A stretch of DNA of 64,000 bases from positions 62,001-126,000 of the forward strand of contig NZ_JAAMOW010000006.1 of the NCBI RefSeq assembly GCF_011067135.1. Reading direction: 5' to 3'. Positions 37,390 through 47,242 of the stretch are shown piece after piece. Position numbers and translations under genes: made by a program. This DNA is from Solimonas terrae (GTDB lineage Bacteria > Pseudomonadota > Gammaproteobacteria > Nevskiales > Nevskiaceae). The notes beneath the pieces were generated by a model. That model had not been told where the DNA came from. It made no database searches and worked only from the letters and a program-made list of their open reading frames with translations. How positions within the stretch are numbered: position 1 is the first letter of the stretch; every line of letters begins with the position of its first letter.

Positions 37390-39933
37390 TCAGTCGGCGG
37401 CGCGCGGGAGCTGTGTTTCGTTCCAGCAGGTGACGGCAAGTTCGCACGGCGATATCGGTCCGTGCGGATCGGTCACGATCACGTCCCGCACTTCGCCGGC
37501 TCGCAGATCGAAGTAGTTGTCGCTGTACCGCATCCCGGGGCGCTCGACGACAAGCTGGACAAACAACAGATAGGCGTCGGCGGCAAGCCGGACATGCAGG
37601 CTGCAGGGTCCGGACTGCACGACGTCGAGCCGGGGTTTCGCGCCGGCAGCAAGCTGAAGCGACTTGATCGGCGCCAGCATCAGGCGGTTCGCCGGGAACA
37701 ATCCGTCCGGCGAGTGCACACACAGGGCGCGGTCGCGCGCGCCGGTCGGCGCGTGACCGCGCCAGACCACGGTGCTGCAGTTCGCCGGCACGTCGACCTG
37801 CAGCGACACGGACGCTTCGCAAGCGCCCTGCAGGCGAACCAAATCGATCTGCACCGCCCCCGACACGGCGGACAAGCCGTCGTTGACGATCCACAGCTCC
37901 GCGGTGTCGTCGGCCAGCGGCTTGAACGAGGCGAGCACGGGCGCGTACGCACGCGCGACGGCGTGGAATCCGGCCTTGCCGGTGCCGTCGTAGTCGATCA
38001 GGCTCCAGCTCACGCAGGGCCAGCAGTCGTTGTACTGCCAGATCAGCGTGCCGGAGCAATGCGGTTTGCGCCGACGGAAATGTTCGAGCCCGAACTTCAG
38101 TCCTTCGGCCTGCGTCAGCATCGTGAAGTCGACGTATTGCTGCAGCGTCGCCGGCATACCGACAAGCGGCTCCATCAGCGCATCGATCTTGTTTTTCGGA
38201 TCGTCCTTGATCCGGTTGAGGAAGGCCGCGCTGTCCAGGCGCAGGTCGTCTGCATCCAGCCAGCGTCGCAACGTGGTCATTGCCGGTCCGGCGTGGATGC
38301 CGAATTCGCTGATGAAGCGCCCGCTGTTCTCCGCGTAGCGTCGGTAGTCGACACCGGAGGGGCTGCGATCGATGCGCCCGGCAAAGTCCCGGTCCGGCAC
38401 CGGCGGCAGACCGTGCCAGACGGTCCAGTCGTGCACATCGCCGGCACGCATGCTGTTGGCACTCGGCCCGCCACTCGGGCTGCCCGGCCAGTACGCCGTA
38501 TGCGGATCAAGCTCGGCGAGCGCTTCGGGGAGCAGTCGGTCGTAGTACAGCGCGCCGGGCAGCGGCGCAACACGGCCGCTGATGTGATCCGCCATGAACT
38601 GGAACAGCTGACACTCATTGTTGCCGCACCACAGCGCCAGCGACGGGTGGTGGCGCAGACGTCGTACCTGGTCACGCACTTCCTGTTGCACGCTTGCAAC
38701 GAAGCGCGGATCGTCTTCGGGATAGGCGGCGCAGGCGAACATGAAATCCTGCCAGACCAGCAGCCCCAGTTCGTCGCAGAGCGAGTAGAACGCATCGTGT
38801 TCGTAGATGCCACCACCCCAGACGCGCAGCATGTTCATGTTGGCGCGCAGCGCGGATTCCAGCAGCTCGCGATAACGGGGCGGCCCGAGCGTACCGACGA
38901 AGGAGTCGGCCGGAATCCAGTTCGCGCCGCGCGCGAAGATCGGCACGCCGTTCAGCACGAAACGGAAGAAATCGGTACCGGCTTCCTGCGCGTCGGCTGA
39001 TGTATCGAGCGTCAGGGTGCGGATGCCGACCGCGCGCTGCTGAACGTCGAGCCGCGTGTCGCCGTCGAAGAGTTCGGCCTTCAGCGTGTAGAGCGGCTGC
39101 GCACCGAGATCGCTCGTCCACCATCGCTGTGGCGCGGTCACGATCAGAACCGCCTCTGTTGCCTGAACAGGGTCCAGCGTCCGGCGTGCCGCCAGCGCAC
39201 CGTCGGGCGCCAGCAGCTGGAGTTCGCAGCGCAGCACGGGAGATCCCGGCGCGCATGAAAGCTCGAAGCCGGCGCTGACCTCGGCCAGCGCCTCGCTCGC
39301 GGCCAGCGTGGCAAAGCTCAGCGCCTCGATCCGCGCCTTGCGCCAGCGCTCGATCCGTACCGCCTTCCAGACACCGACCGTCGGCAGGTTCGGCCCCCAA
39401 TCCCATCCCCAGCCGAACTGGGCCTTGCGCATGAGATTGCGCTTCATGTCCGCCATGCCGGTGAACAGCTGGCCCCAGTTGTTGAGCTCGCGCGCCGGAA
39501 CATCGGCCGGCGAGAAGACCACGGTCAACACATTGCGGCCGTCCTTCGACAGATGGCGGCCGACCTCGAAGCGGTAGCGGCGGAACATGTTGTCGCAACA
39601 CCCCAGCCGTTCGCCGTTGAGGTGAATCGTCGCGAAGGTATCGAGACCGTCGAACACGAGTTCGACCTGTTCGCCCGGCTCCGCTCGCGGACAGGTGAAG
39701 GTGCTGCGCCACCACCACTCGCGCGTCGCGACCCACGCCGCGTCGCATTCCTGGTTTCCGCGGAACGGGTCGGCGAGCCGGCCGACGGCCATCAGGGCCG
39801 CGTGCGTGTCGCCCGGCGCGGAGGCGGTGACCCAGCCGGATTCGGTCGTCGGCGCGGATATCGCGCACGAGGCAGCACCGGCGCCCGGATCGAAATCCCT
39901 GATCCGCCACTGCTCGAGGGCTTCGGTCTGCAT
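37390..39933 (-). CDS. Beta-mannosidase, glycoside hydrolase family 2 (first copy)
   Basis: An 847-residue GH2 enzyme that removes terminal beta-D-mannose. Order: N-terminal sugar-binding domain with EWWWRSTF, the hallmark GWGWDWGPNLPTVG (about residue 170), immunoglobulin-like domain, and TIM barrel with RVWGGGIYEHDAFY. The acid/base is Glu440 in WCGNNE and the nucleophile Glu543 in SEFGIHAG; GTLIWQYNDCWP follows. No signal peptide, so it acts in the cytoplasm on imported oligosaccharides. It is 30 bases downstream of a TetR gene and shares its transcript. The region around GDVHDWTVWHGLPP differs from the usual GDxHYYDY type. It is a close paralogue of the gene at 43296. Exo-glucosaminidase activity is less likely. 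Confidence 0.9.
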   Translation of the reverse strand: MQTEALEQWRIRDFDPGAGAASCAISAPTTESGWVTASAPGDTHAALMAVGRLADPFRGNQECDAAWVATREWWWRSTFTCPRAEPGEQVELVFDGLDTFATIHLNGERLGCCDNMFRRYRFEVGRHLSKDGRNVLTVVFSPADVPARELNNWGQLFTGMADMKRNLMRKAQFGWGWDWGPNLPTVGVWKAVRIERWRKARIEALSFATLAASEALAEVSAGFELSCAPGSPVLRCELQLLAPDGALAARRTLDPVQATEAVLIVTAPQRWWTSDLGAQPLYTLKAELFDGDTRLDVQQRAVGIRTLTLDTSADAQEAGTDFFRFVLNGVPIFARGANWIPADSFVGTLGPPRYRELLESALRANMNMLRVWGGGIYEHDAFYSLCDELGLLVWQDFMFACAAYPEDDPRFVASVQQEVRDQVRRLRHHPSLALWCGNNECQLFQFMADHISGRVAPLPGALYYDRLLPEALAELDPHTAYWPGSPSGGPSANSMRAGDVHDWTVWHGLPPVPDRDFAGRIDRSPSGVDYRRYAENSGRFISEFGIHAGPAMTTLRRWLDADDLRLDSAAFLNRIKDDPKNKIDALMEPLVGMPATLQQYVDFTMLTQAEGLKFGLEHFRRRKPHCSGTLIWQYNDCWPCVSWSLIDYDGTGKAGFHAVARAYAPVLASFKPLADDTAELWIVNDGLSAVSGAVQIDLVRLQGACEASVSLQVDVPANCSTVVWRGHAPTGARDRALCVHSPDGLFPANRLMLAPIKSLQLAAGAKPRLDVVQSGPCSLHVRLAADAYLLFVQLVVERPGMRYSDNYFDLRAGEVRDVIVTDPHGPISPCELAVTCWNETQLPRAAD

Positions 39934-39963
39934 GCGATGGCGGCGTCGTCGGCGCAGGCCGCC

Positions 39964-40596
39964 TCAGGCCTTGCGGGGCCTGAAGGCGATGCCGTTGAAC
40001 AAGGCGACGAGATCGCCGGCCTTGACGATGTGTCGCCGGGTCTGGAATTCCACCGTCGACAGACCGTTGAGATGTGCGACGACATGCGAAGCGATGATCT
40101 CGGGCGTGGCGCGCAGACGATCGCCGGGATCGAGCCTGGACGCGCGGATCGCGTCGGCGAAATCCTTGATGATCTCGTCGGCCCCCCTGCGCAGCTTTTC
40201 GGCAATGTCGGGACGACTCAGGGCGATCACCTGCACGACGTAGAAGAGACTTTCTGCTCCGTGGCCTGCGTCGCTGTGGGTCGACACCAGCCTGGCGAGC
40301 TGCTCGAGATTGCGGCGCAAGGAAACGTTCGGCCGGATCACGCCGAGCATCGTCTGCTTCAGCTCCGTGACGAACGTGCGGCTCAGTTCGTAATAGAGAT
40401 TCTGCTTGTCGCCGAACAACGAATTGATCGGCATGCGCGAAATGCCGGCCTGCTCGGCCACGCCTTCCATGGTGGCCGACTCGTAGCCCTTTTCGCAGAA
40501 GACGATCCAGGCCGCCTCCAGAATCTGCGCAGTGCGGACCTCCCGCTGCTGTGCGCGATTGAGACGGGTCCGCTTCTTGATGGCGCTCTTGAACAT
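39964..40596 (-). CDS. TetR-family regulator 1 of the mannoside locus
   Basis: A 210-residue repressor with an N-terminal helix-turn-helix (about residues 20-65): the recognition region reads GISRMPINSLFGDKQNLYY. The C-terminal ligand domain ends near FNGIAFRPRKA. It is a close paralogue of the regulator at 52319, with nearly the same recognition helix. It starts the operon with the first beta-mannosidase and is divergent from the receptor operon. A near-copy of the shared palindrome lies 53 bases before its start. I chose the ATG at 40596, since the eleven upstream codons lack similarity to the paralogue. Sugar loci usually use LacI, so a TetR pair is unusual. Confidence 0.9.
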   Translation of the reverse strand: MFKSAIKKRTRLNRAQQREVRTAQILEAAWIVFCEKGYESATMEGVAEQAGISRMPINSLFGDKQNLYYELSRTFVTELKQTMLGVIRPNVSLRRNLEQLARLVSTHSDAGHGAESLFYVVQVIALSRPDIAEKLRRGADEIIKDFADAIRASRLDPGDRLRATPEIIASHVVAHLNGLSTVEFQTRRHIVKAGDLVALFNGIAFRPRKA

Positions 40597-40647
40597 GCTG
40601 CTCGAAACCGGTCGCGATGGTCGGCGCACTATAGGTCACGAAAAAAC

Positions 40648-40682
40648 AATACACAATGAATAAATATCGGATTCGTTTGTAT
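40648..40682. repeat. Operator-containing direct repeat, copy A, with imperfect palindrome ATACA-CAA-TGAAT
   Basis: These 35 bases match 40732-40766 at about 28 of 35 positions, in the same orientation, 84 bases apart. The first 14 bases hold a version of the shared palindrome (40649-40661) with one mismatch. It is nearest the TetR 1 gene and probably its operator. Confidence 0.6.
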
Positions 40683-40697
40683 TTCGCCTTGCCGGTA

Positions 40698-40727
40698 TTG
40701 CGTGCCGAGACAAACATGCGCTATAGA
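40698..40727 (+). promoter_or_regulatory. Candidate promoter of the receptor/beta-mannosidase operon
   Basis: TTGCGT and TATAGA are separated by 18 bases. Transcription would begin near 40734, inside the perfect palindrome, so a bound TetR would block initiation. Confidence 0.4.
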
Positions 40728-40731
40728 TATA

Positions 40732-40766
40732 AATACAAAATGTATAAATACCGATTTCGTTTTTTT
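40732..40766. repeat. Operator-containing direct repeat, copy B, with perfect palindrome ATACA-AAA-TGTAT
   Basis: Second copy of the 35-base repeat. Its palindrome at 40733-40745 is a perfect match to the shared pattern and sits 59 bases before the receptor start, just downstream of the predicted -10 box. Confidence 0.6.
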
Positions 40767-40803
40767 GCGACGGATCGGCATGAGCGGCAGGCGAGGAGAA
40801 GCC

Positions 40804-43296
40804 ATGAAGTCGATCGTCGGGGTACTGTTGCGTGTGGGCGGTGCGATTGCGCTGCTGTCGTCGAGCGCGGTCGCGTGGGCCGGCCCGGATCCGGCCGGCT
40901 CTGCCGGCGATGCCTCGAGCGCGGAAGCGATGCCGTCGGCCGACCCCGCGGCGCCCGTCGGATCGCCGACGTCCGCAGCCCCGACGGCGGTGATCGCGGT
41001 GCCCGGGCCACAGACCCAGACCGCGGAAGCGCCGCAAGCCGCAGCCGCGTCGGCGGTGACGCCCTCGGGCAGCGAAATTCCGGAAGTCATCGTGACGGCG
41101 AACTTTCGTGCCGAGAATATCCAGGACGTCAGCGGCAGCACCCAGAGCTTCAGCGGTGCCGATCTCGACAAGTCCGGCGCCGCCGGCATGCAGGACTACC
41201 TGTTGCAGGTGCCGAGCGTCTCCCTGCAGCCATCGGGCAACGGCATGATGAAGATCGCGATGCGCGGCGTCTCGAACATCAACGCCACCGATCTCGGCTT
41301 CAATGACGGCTCGCCGACGGTCGGCGTCTACCTCAACGACGTCGCCATCCAGGGGTCGGGCGTTTTTCCAGATTTGCGCATCTTCGATCTCGACCGCATC
41401 GAAGTCCTGAAGGGGCCGCAGGGTACGCTGTACGGCGAAGGGTCGATGGGCGGCGCGATCAAGATGGTCACCGTGGCGCCGGACCCGAACAACTGGGCGT
41501 TTCGCACCGACGGCATGTATTCGTGGACTGCGGGCGGCGCACCGAACCACGAGCTTCGCGCCGCGGTCAACGTCCCGCTGATCAACGATACCCTCGGCGC
41601 CCGTATCGTCGGCACGACCCGCCACGAAGGCGGCTTCGTCGACTACACCGACCTCGATCGTCCGGACGCGAACGTCGACCGCTCGGACTCGCTGCGCAGC
41701 ATCCTGAGCTGGAGCCCCCTCGACGGCCTCGACCTCGGTTACATGTTTCTCTACAACTACGACGACCGCGACCAGTTCCCGGTGGTGGACGTCGGCAGCC
41801 AGAAGGAGATGACGAATTCCCAGCCCGAGAACCAGTACGCCCTCACCCGCTTCACCATCAATTCGCTGACCGCCAAGGTCGAGCTTCCGTTCGCGAGCCT
41901 GGTCTCGGTGTCGTCGTTCTTCCAGACTTTCCGCGACGACCAGCGCAAAGTGCCGTTCGTGCAGACCCTGATCGACCAGGAGTTCGGCATGCTGAACCTG
42001 ACGCCGCCGACCCTGTTCGGCAATTCGCCGACACGCATCGTCACCGACCTGCATTCGTTTTCGCAGGAGTTGCGCCTGGTATCGAGCGGTGAGCACACGG
42101 TCGACTGGATTGCCGGCGCGTTTTTCCGCACTCGCAAGCAGGATTTCGAGCTGTGGGAATACGAGAACAGCATTCCCGACGTCAGCGCGCTCGACAATCT
42201 GCTCGCGCTGACCGGACTCGAGGGCCTGAACCTGCTGTCGCCGCTGCAGGAGCATGGCGTCGGCTCCGAGAAGTTCCGGCAGATCGCGCTGTACGGCGAG
42301 GCGACCTGGAACCTGATCCCGTCGGTCCTGACCATCACCGGCGGCCTGCGCTTCTATCGCGAAGTGTTCGACTTTGCCGACGACACGCAGTACTACGGCA
42401 TCCAGGCCCTGCTGATCGGCCTCAGTCCGCAGAACATCGACCTGAGCGACGGCAGCATCAGGACCGGTCTCGACACCACGCTGATCGCCAGCGGCGTGCT
42501 GCCCAAGCTGTCCATCGGCTGGCACGTCACCGACGATCAGCTGCTCTATTTCACCGTCAGCCGCGGCTTTCGTTCCGGCATGGCGAACACCGGCGCGGGC
42601 TCGGACAACGGGCCGCCCGTGGTACAGCCGGATACGGTCTGGAACCGCGAGCTCGGGTACAAGGGAACGTGGCGCGAGCAGGGCCTGATCACCAACCTGT
42701 CGCTGTTCGACATTGCCTGGGACCAGCTGCAGGGCACGCTGGAAGGCAATGCCAAGTTCGGCCCGGTGTCGGTACCGTTCCCCTACGTGGCCAATGCCGG
42801 CAACGCGAGGATTCTCGGCGCCGAAGCGAACGTCACCTGGGCCGCGACCTCATTCATGATCCTGTCGCTCAACGGCGGTTACAACTACGGCGTACTCACC
42901 GATCCGAAGGACGGCAGCAATGCCGTACCGCACAGCCTCATACCCAACACACCGCGCTATACAGGCAGCGGCACGGTCACCGTGAACTACCCTTTGCCGG
43001 ATGATCTGGCGCTCGATTTCTCGACCACCTACACCTATACCGGCAAGCAGCTCACGACGTTTCGCGTGCGTACCACCTCGACGCTGGGCAAGGTCGAAGA
43101 CAGCGACGGCCTGCCGATCGATGCCTACGGCCTGTTGAAGGTCTCGCTCGGACTGAGCCGCGGCACGTTTCACGCACAGCTGTTCTGCGACAACCTGAGC
43201 AACCGTCACGCGATCATCGGCATCTCGGCGCCCATTCCGCAGTACACCATCGTGACGCCACGCGTCGTCGGGCTTCGCGCGAGCTACGACTTCTGA
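40804..43296 (+). CDS. TonB-dependent receptor of the mannoside locus
   Basis: An 830-residue outer-membrane receptor with a signal peptide (ending near VAWAGP), an Ala/Pro/Ser-rich linker to about residue 90, the TonB box EVIVTAN, a plug (IAMRGVSNINATD, VLKGPQGTLYGEGSMGGAIK) and a barrel ending in phenylalanine (SYDF). The GAGGAG site five bases upstream fixes the ATG. Its stop overlaps the start of the second beta-mannosidase (TGATG), which strongly implies that it imports the oligosaccharide that enzyme cuts. No SusD-like partner is present, as normal for proteobacterial carbohydrate receptors. Confidence 0.92.
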   Translation: MKSIVGVLLRVGGAIALLSSSAVAWAGPDPAGSAGDASSAEAMPSADPAAPVGSPTSAAPTAVIAVPGPQTQTAEAPQAAAASAVTPSGSEIPEVIVTANFRAENIQDVSGSTQSFSGADLDKSGAAGMQDYLLQVPSVSLQPSGNGMMKIAMRGVSNINATDLGFNDGSPTVGVYLNDVAIQGSGVFPDLRIFDLDRIEVLKGPQGTLYGEGSMGGAIKMVTVAPDPNNWAFRTDGMYSWTAGGAPNHELRAAVNVPLINDTLGARIVGTTRHEGGFVDYTDLDRPDANVDRSDSLRSILSWSPLDGLDLGYMFLYNYDDRDQFPVVDVGSQKEMTNSQPENQYALTRFTINSLTAKVELPFASLVSVSSFFQTFRDDQRKVPFVQTLIDQEFGMLNLTPPTLFGNSPTRIVTDLHSFSQELRLVSSGEHTVDWIAGAFFRTRKQDFELWEYENSIPDVSALDNLLALTGLEGLNLLSPLQEHGVGSEKFRQIALYGEATWNLIPSVLTITGGLRFYREVFDFADDTQYYGIQALLIGLSPQNIDLSDGSIRTGLDTTLIASGVLPKLSIGWHVTDDQLLYFTVSRGFRSGMANTGAGSDNGPPVVQPDTVWNRELGYKGTWREQGLITNLSLFDIAWDQLQGTLEGNAKFGPVSVPFPYVANAGNARILGAEANVTWAATSFMILSLNGGYNYGVLTDPKDGSNAVPHSLIPNTPRYTGSGTVTVNYPLPDDLALDFSTTYTYTGKQLTTFRVRTTSTLGKVEDSDGLPIDAYGLLKVSLGLSRGTFHAQLFCDNLSNRHAIIGISAPIPQYTIVTPRVVGLRASYDF

Positions 43297-45818
43297 TGAC
43301 CGCGCTCCCGCTGGGTGAATGGGAAATCCTCGATCTGCCTCCCGGCGCCGGCGTGTGCGCGGAGCTGGCCGGGCGCCCTGACGGCTGGATCCGCTGCCCG
43401 GCGCCGGGCGACACCTACCTCGCGCTGCACGAGGCCGGCCGCCTCGCGCATCCGCTGGCCGATGAGAACGAGGTGGACTGCGCCTGGGTCAAGGACCGGG
43501 AGTGGTGGTGGCGCACGACGTTCGCCGCAGCGCCGGCCGCCGCGAACGAACGCGTGCTGCTCGATTTCGCGGGTCTCGATACCTATGCCGACATCTGGCT
43601 CGACGGCGAGCGGCTCGGCAGCAGCGACAACATGTTCGTTGCGGCACGCTTCGACGTCGGCCGGCATCTTCGCGACGGCGCGCAACATGTGCTGCTCGTG
43701 CGTTTCACGCCGCCGGCCGTGGCGGCAGCCGACAAGTCGATGCCGTCCTGGCCGATTGCCGATCCGATCCGGGAATCGAAGCGGAACTTTCATCGCAAGG
43801 CACAGTTCGGCTGGGGCTGGGACTGGGGCCCGCAGCTGCCCACCGTCGGCATCTGGCAAGCGGCAAGGCTGATCCGCCAGCGCATCGCCGCCATCGACGA
43901 CGTCGGCTTTTCCACCATCGCCGCGGATGCCGATGCCGCGGAAGTCGCTGTCACGGTGTCGCTCGATGTCTTCGCCGCGGGCGCCGCAGCGGTGACCGTG
44001 CACGCCAGGCTCGTCGCGCCCGATGGCAACTGCGTCGCCGAGGCCAGGCTCGACGACGGCGATCGACATGCGACGCTTCACGTCGATCGGCCGCAGCTGT
44101 GGTGGACCCCGGAGCTTGGCGCGTCGGTGCTGCATCGCCTGGAAGTGACGGCGTGGTGCGGCGACGCCCTTGTCGATTCGAGCGTTCTGCAGGTCGGCAT
44201 CCGCCGCATCGAACTCGACACCTCGCCGGACCCGGGCGAGCCGGGATGCGACTTCTTCCGCTTCGTGCTGAACGGCGTCCCGCTGTTCGCGCGCGGCACC
44301 AACTGGATTCCGGCGAGTTCGTTCGTCGGCGCGGTCGGTGCCGCGGATTACACGGCACGGTTGCAGTCCGTCGTCGACGCCAACATGAACATGGTGCGCG
44401 TCTGGGGCGGCGGCGTCTACGAGGGCGACGCGTTCTACGAGACCTGCGACCGGCTCGGCCTGCTGGTCTGGCAGGACTTCATGTTTGCCAGCGCGCCCTA
44501 CCCCGATCACGACGAGGATTTCGTTCGCAAGGTTCGCGAGGAGGTGGCGCACCAGGTCCGCCGCCTGCGCCATCACGCCAGCCTTGCCCTGTGGTGCGGT
44601 AACAACGAATGCCAGTGCGCGCACGAGCTGCTGGACTACATGGCCGGAACCACGACGCCCTACGCTGGCGAGTCGCTGTTCGCCGAGATCATTCCCTCGA
44701 TCCTGCAGCGGCTCGACCCGGCGACGCCGTACTGGCCGAGCAGTCCCTATGGCGGCCCGATGCTCAACAGCATGCGCAGCGGCGACGTCCACAACTGGAC
44801 GGTCTGGCACGGCCTGCCGCCGATCCCGGACGACACGCCGGTGGGCGAGTTCAAGCGATCGCCCGCCACGGTGCAGTACTCGCGCTACGCCGAAGACCGC
44901 GCGCGCTTCGTCAGCGAGTTCGGCATCCAGGCGAGCCCGGCGCGCAGCACGCTGGCGCGATGGGTTGCACCCGAACGCCTGTCACTCGACAGCCCCGCGT
45001 TCCTCAATCGCATCAAGGATCACCCCAAGGACAAGATCAACGCGATGCTGCTGCCGATGACCGGCCTGCCGGCCGATCTCGACCAGTACGTCGAATTCAC
45101 CCAGCTCGTGCAGGCGGAGGGGCTGAAGTTCGGCATCGAGCACTATCGCCGGCGCAAGCCGCATTGCTCGGGCACCCTGATCTGGCAGCACAACGACTGC
45201 TGGCCCGGTGTCAGCTGGAGCCTGATCGACCACGACGGCGTGCGAAAGGCGAGTTGGTATTACGTTGCCCGCGCCTATGCGCCGCTGATGGCGGCGTTCA
45301 GGCCGCTTGACGGCGGCGAGGTCGAGCTGTGGGTGACCAACGACACGCTTGGCGCGGTGCAGGTCGAAGCGACCGTATCGCTGCTGCGGCTCGACGGCAT
45401 ACCGCTGTGGCGGCGCGAGATCGCCGCCACGGTAGCCGGCAACGCCGCGGGCATGGTCTGGCGCATCGACCGTGCGACGCTCGCCGCGTCGGCCGAGCAT
45501 GTTCTGGTCGTGCGCAGTCCGCAGTTCCCCGCGAACCGCCTGCTGTTCGCACCGTTCAAGAACCTTGCGTTGTCGCCGGCCGATCCGACGCTCCGGCTGC
45601 GACCGCTCGCCGGCGGCGGCATCGAAGCCGTGCTCGAGGGCCGCGGCTACCATCATTTCGTGCACCTGCTCGTGCAGGACGCAAGCGCCCGCTTCAGCGA
45701 CAACTATTTCGATCTGTGCGCCGGCGAGACGCGAACCATCGAGATCACCGCGCAGCACCCCTTGCACCTCGACGACGTCTGCCTGCGCGCATTCCACCCC
45801 AAGGCAGGGGGACCATGA
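43296..45818 (+). CDS. Beta-mannosidase, glycoside hydrolase family 2 (second copy)
   Basis: An 840-residue paralogue of the enzyme encoded at 37390, with the same order of domains: EWWWRTTF, GWGWDWGPQLPTVG, RVWGGGVYEGDAFY, acid/base Glu438 in WCGNNE, nucleophile Glu541 in SEFGIQAS, and GTLIWQHNDCWP. It has no signal peptide, so it is cytoplasmic. It starts inside the receptor stop (TGATG) and ends overlapping the symporter start (ATGA). The two copies probably differ in linkage or chain length preference, but this cannot be read from the sequence. Confidence 0.9.
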   Translation: MTALPLGEWEILDLPPGAGVCAELAGRPDGWIRCPAPGDTYLALHEAGRLAHPLADENEVDCAWVKDREWWWRTTFAAAPAAANERVLLDFAGLDTYADIWLDGERLGSSDNMFVAARFDVGRHLRDGAQHVLLVRFTPPAVAAADKSMPSWPIADPIRESKRNFHRKAQFGWGWDWGPQLPTVGIWQAARLIRQRIAAIDDVGFSTIAADADAAEVAVTVSLDVFAAGAAAVTVHARLVAPDGNCVAEARLDDGDRHATLHVDRPQLWWTPELGASVLHRLEVTAWCGDALVDSSVLQVGIRRIELDTSPDPGEPGCDFFRFVLNGVPLFARGTNWIPASSFVGAVGAADYTARLQSVVDANMNMVRVWGGGVYEGDAFYETCDRLGLLVWQDFMFASAPYPDHDEDFVRKVREEVAHQVRRLRHHASLALWCGNNECQCAHELLDYMAGTTTPYAGESLFAEIIPSILQRLDPATPYWPSSPYGGPMLNSMRSGDVHNWTVWHGLPPIPDDTPVGEFKRSPATVQYSRYAEDRARFVSEFGIQASPARSTLARWVAPERLSLDSPAFLNRIKDHPKDKINAMLLPMTGLPADLDQYVEFTQLVQAEGLKFGIEHYRRRKPHCSGTLIWQHNDCWPGVSWSLIDHDGVRKASWYYVARAYAPLMAAFRPLDGGEVELWVTNDTLGAVQVEATVSLLRLDGIPLWRREIAATVAGNAAGMVWRIDRATLAASAEHVLVVRSPQFPANRLLFAPFKNLALSPADPTLRLRPLAGGGIEAVLEGRGYHHFVHLLVQDASARFSDNYFDLCAGETRTIEITAQHPLHLDDVCLRAFHPKAGGP

Positions 45819-47242
45819 GCGACGAGATCGCTGCGAGCCGCACCCGGATTTCCGTGCCCGTCAAGCTCGCCTACGGGCTGGGCTCGGTCGCGTTCGGCAT
45901 CAAGGATCATGGCTTCAGTGCACTGCTGATGCTGTACTACAACCAGGTCATCGGCCTGCCCGCGTCGTGGGTCGGCGCGGCGATCATGGTGGCAATGATC
46001 GTCGATGCCGTCGTCGACCCCCTGATCGGACACTGGTCGGACTCGTTTCGCTCGCGCTGGGGACGGCGCCATCCGTTCATGTACGCCTCCGCGCTTCCGC
46101 TTTCACTGGCCTATCTGCTGCTCTGGTCGCCGCCGTCCGTGGACCAGGGCATGCAGTTCGCCTACCTCGTGGTCATGTCCATCCTCGTGCGCATCTCGAT
46201 CAGCTTCTTCGAGATCCCCAACACGGCGTTGATGAACGAATTCACCAAGGACTACGACGAGCGCACGAGTCTGGCGACCTATCGCACAATGCTCTATGCG
46301 ATCGGCATGGTCGGCATGGGCGTCGTGACGTTCAAGCTGCTGCTGCGCCCGGATGTCGCCGGCACCGTCGGCCAGCTCAATGCCGCCGGCTACATCGGCT
46401 ACAGCCATGTTGCCGCGGCCCTCATGCTTGCCTGCGTGATGCTGTCGAGCTGGGGCAGCCACCGGCACGTCGCACGCGTGGCATCGGACATCCCGGCGCA
46501 GGAACGCGTCGGCCTCATCGGCTTGTGGCGGGGCCTCGGCGCGATCCTGCTCGATCGCGTCTATTCCAGCGTGCTGCTCTGCTGCTTCTTCTTTGCCGTC
46601 GCCACCGGCATGAACACCGCGCTCGGCACTTACTTCAACACCTACTTCTGGCGCATGAGTGCCGACCAGATGGGCACGCTGGCCGCTGCCGCATTCGTCG
46701 GCATGCTGCTGGCGCCGCCGACGGCGATGCTGGCACGGCGCTTCGGCAAGAAGAAGGTCGCGATCGGCCTGCTGCTGGTGGCCCTCGCGGCCTGCACCGG
46801 CCCGATCGCCATCGTGCTGGTGCTGGGACTGCAGCCGAGCGGAAGCCGCCTGATGGGCTGGCTGATCGTGCAGAGCGTCTTCAGCGTGCAGTGCATCCTC
46901 GCGGGCATGATCCTGCTGACCTCGATGGTGGCGGACGTCGGCGAGCATCTGCAGCTGAAGACCGGCCGCCGCATGGAGGGCCTGATGTTCGCGGCGCTGA
47001 TCATGCTGAACAAGGCGGTTTCCGGGATGGGCGTGTTCACCGCCGGTCTGATGCTTTCCGCCATCCATTTTCCGGAGAAGGCACGACCAGGCGAGGTGGC
47101 GGTTCCTCTCATCCACCAGCTCGGCTGGATCTATATCGTCAGCCTGTCGGTACTCTGGCTGCTCGCGGTCCTGTGCCTGCGCTTCTATCCGATCACGCGC
47201 GAAGCGCACCTGCGCATGGTGGAGCGGCTTGAGAATTCCTGA
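45815..47242 (+). CDS. GPH-family sugar:cation symporter (MFS_2/MelB-like)
   Basis: A 475-residue inner-membrane carrier with about 12 helices. Family marks include KLAYGLGSVAFGIKD at the start, DAVVDPLIGHWSDSFRSRWGR, FFEIPNTALMNEFTKDYDERT and the late DVGEHLQLKTGRRMEGL. Members import glycosides with Na+ or H+. It follows the receptor and beta-mannosidase with overlap, so it is the likely inner-membrane step for the same oligosaccharide. The ATG at 45815 is preferred over the longer open frame because it sits in the coupled ATGA and has a GGGGG purine run before it. Confidence 0.9.
   Translation: MSDEIAASRTRISVPVKLAYGLGSVAFGIKDHGFSALLMLYYNQVIGLPASWVGAAIMVAMIVDAVVDPLIGHWSDSFRSRWGRRHPFMYASALPLSLAYLLLWSPPSVDQGMQFAYLVVMSILVRISISFFEIPNTALMNEFTKDYDERTSLATYRTMLYAIGMVGMGVVTFKLLLRPDVAGTVGQLNAAGYIGYSHVAAALMLACVMLSSWGSHRHVARVASDIPAQERVGLIGLWRGLGAILLDRVYSSVLLCCFFFAVATGMNTALGTYFNTYFWRMSADQMGTLAAAAFVGMLLAPPTAMLARRFGKKKVAIGLLLVALAACTGPIAIVLVLGLQPSGSRLMGWLIVQSVFSVQCILAGMILLTSMVADVGEHLQLKTGRRMEGLMFAALIMLNKAVSGMGVFTAGLMLSAIHFPEKARPGEVAVPLIHQLGWIYIVSLSVLWLLAVLCLRFYPITREAHLRMVERLENS

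Noticed and set aside
37390-39933. Beta-galactosidase or beta-glucuronidase (other GH2 types)
   Set aside because: GWGWDWGP, WCGNNE and the GTLIWQYNDCWP segment are specific to the beta-mannosidase/exo-glucosaminidase branch.
40636-42525. Minus-strand open frame of 629 codons across the receptor gene
   Set aside because: Shadow of the receptor: composition is atypical and no domain is visible, while the plus strand encodes a complete receptor.
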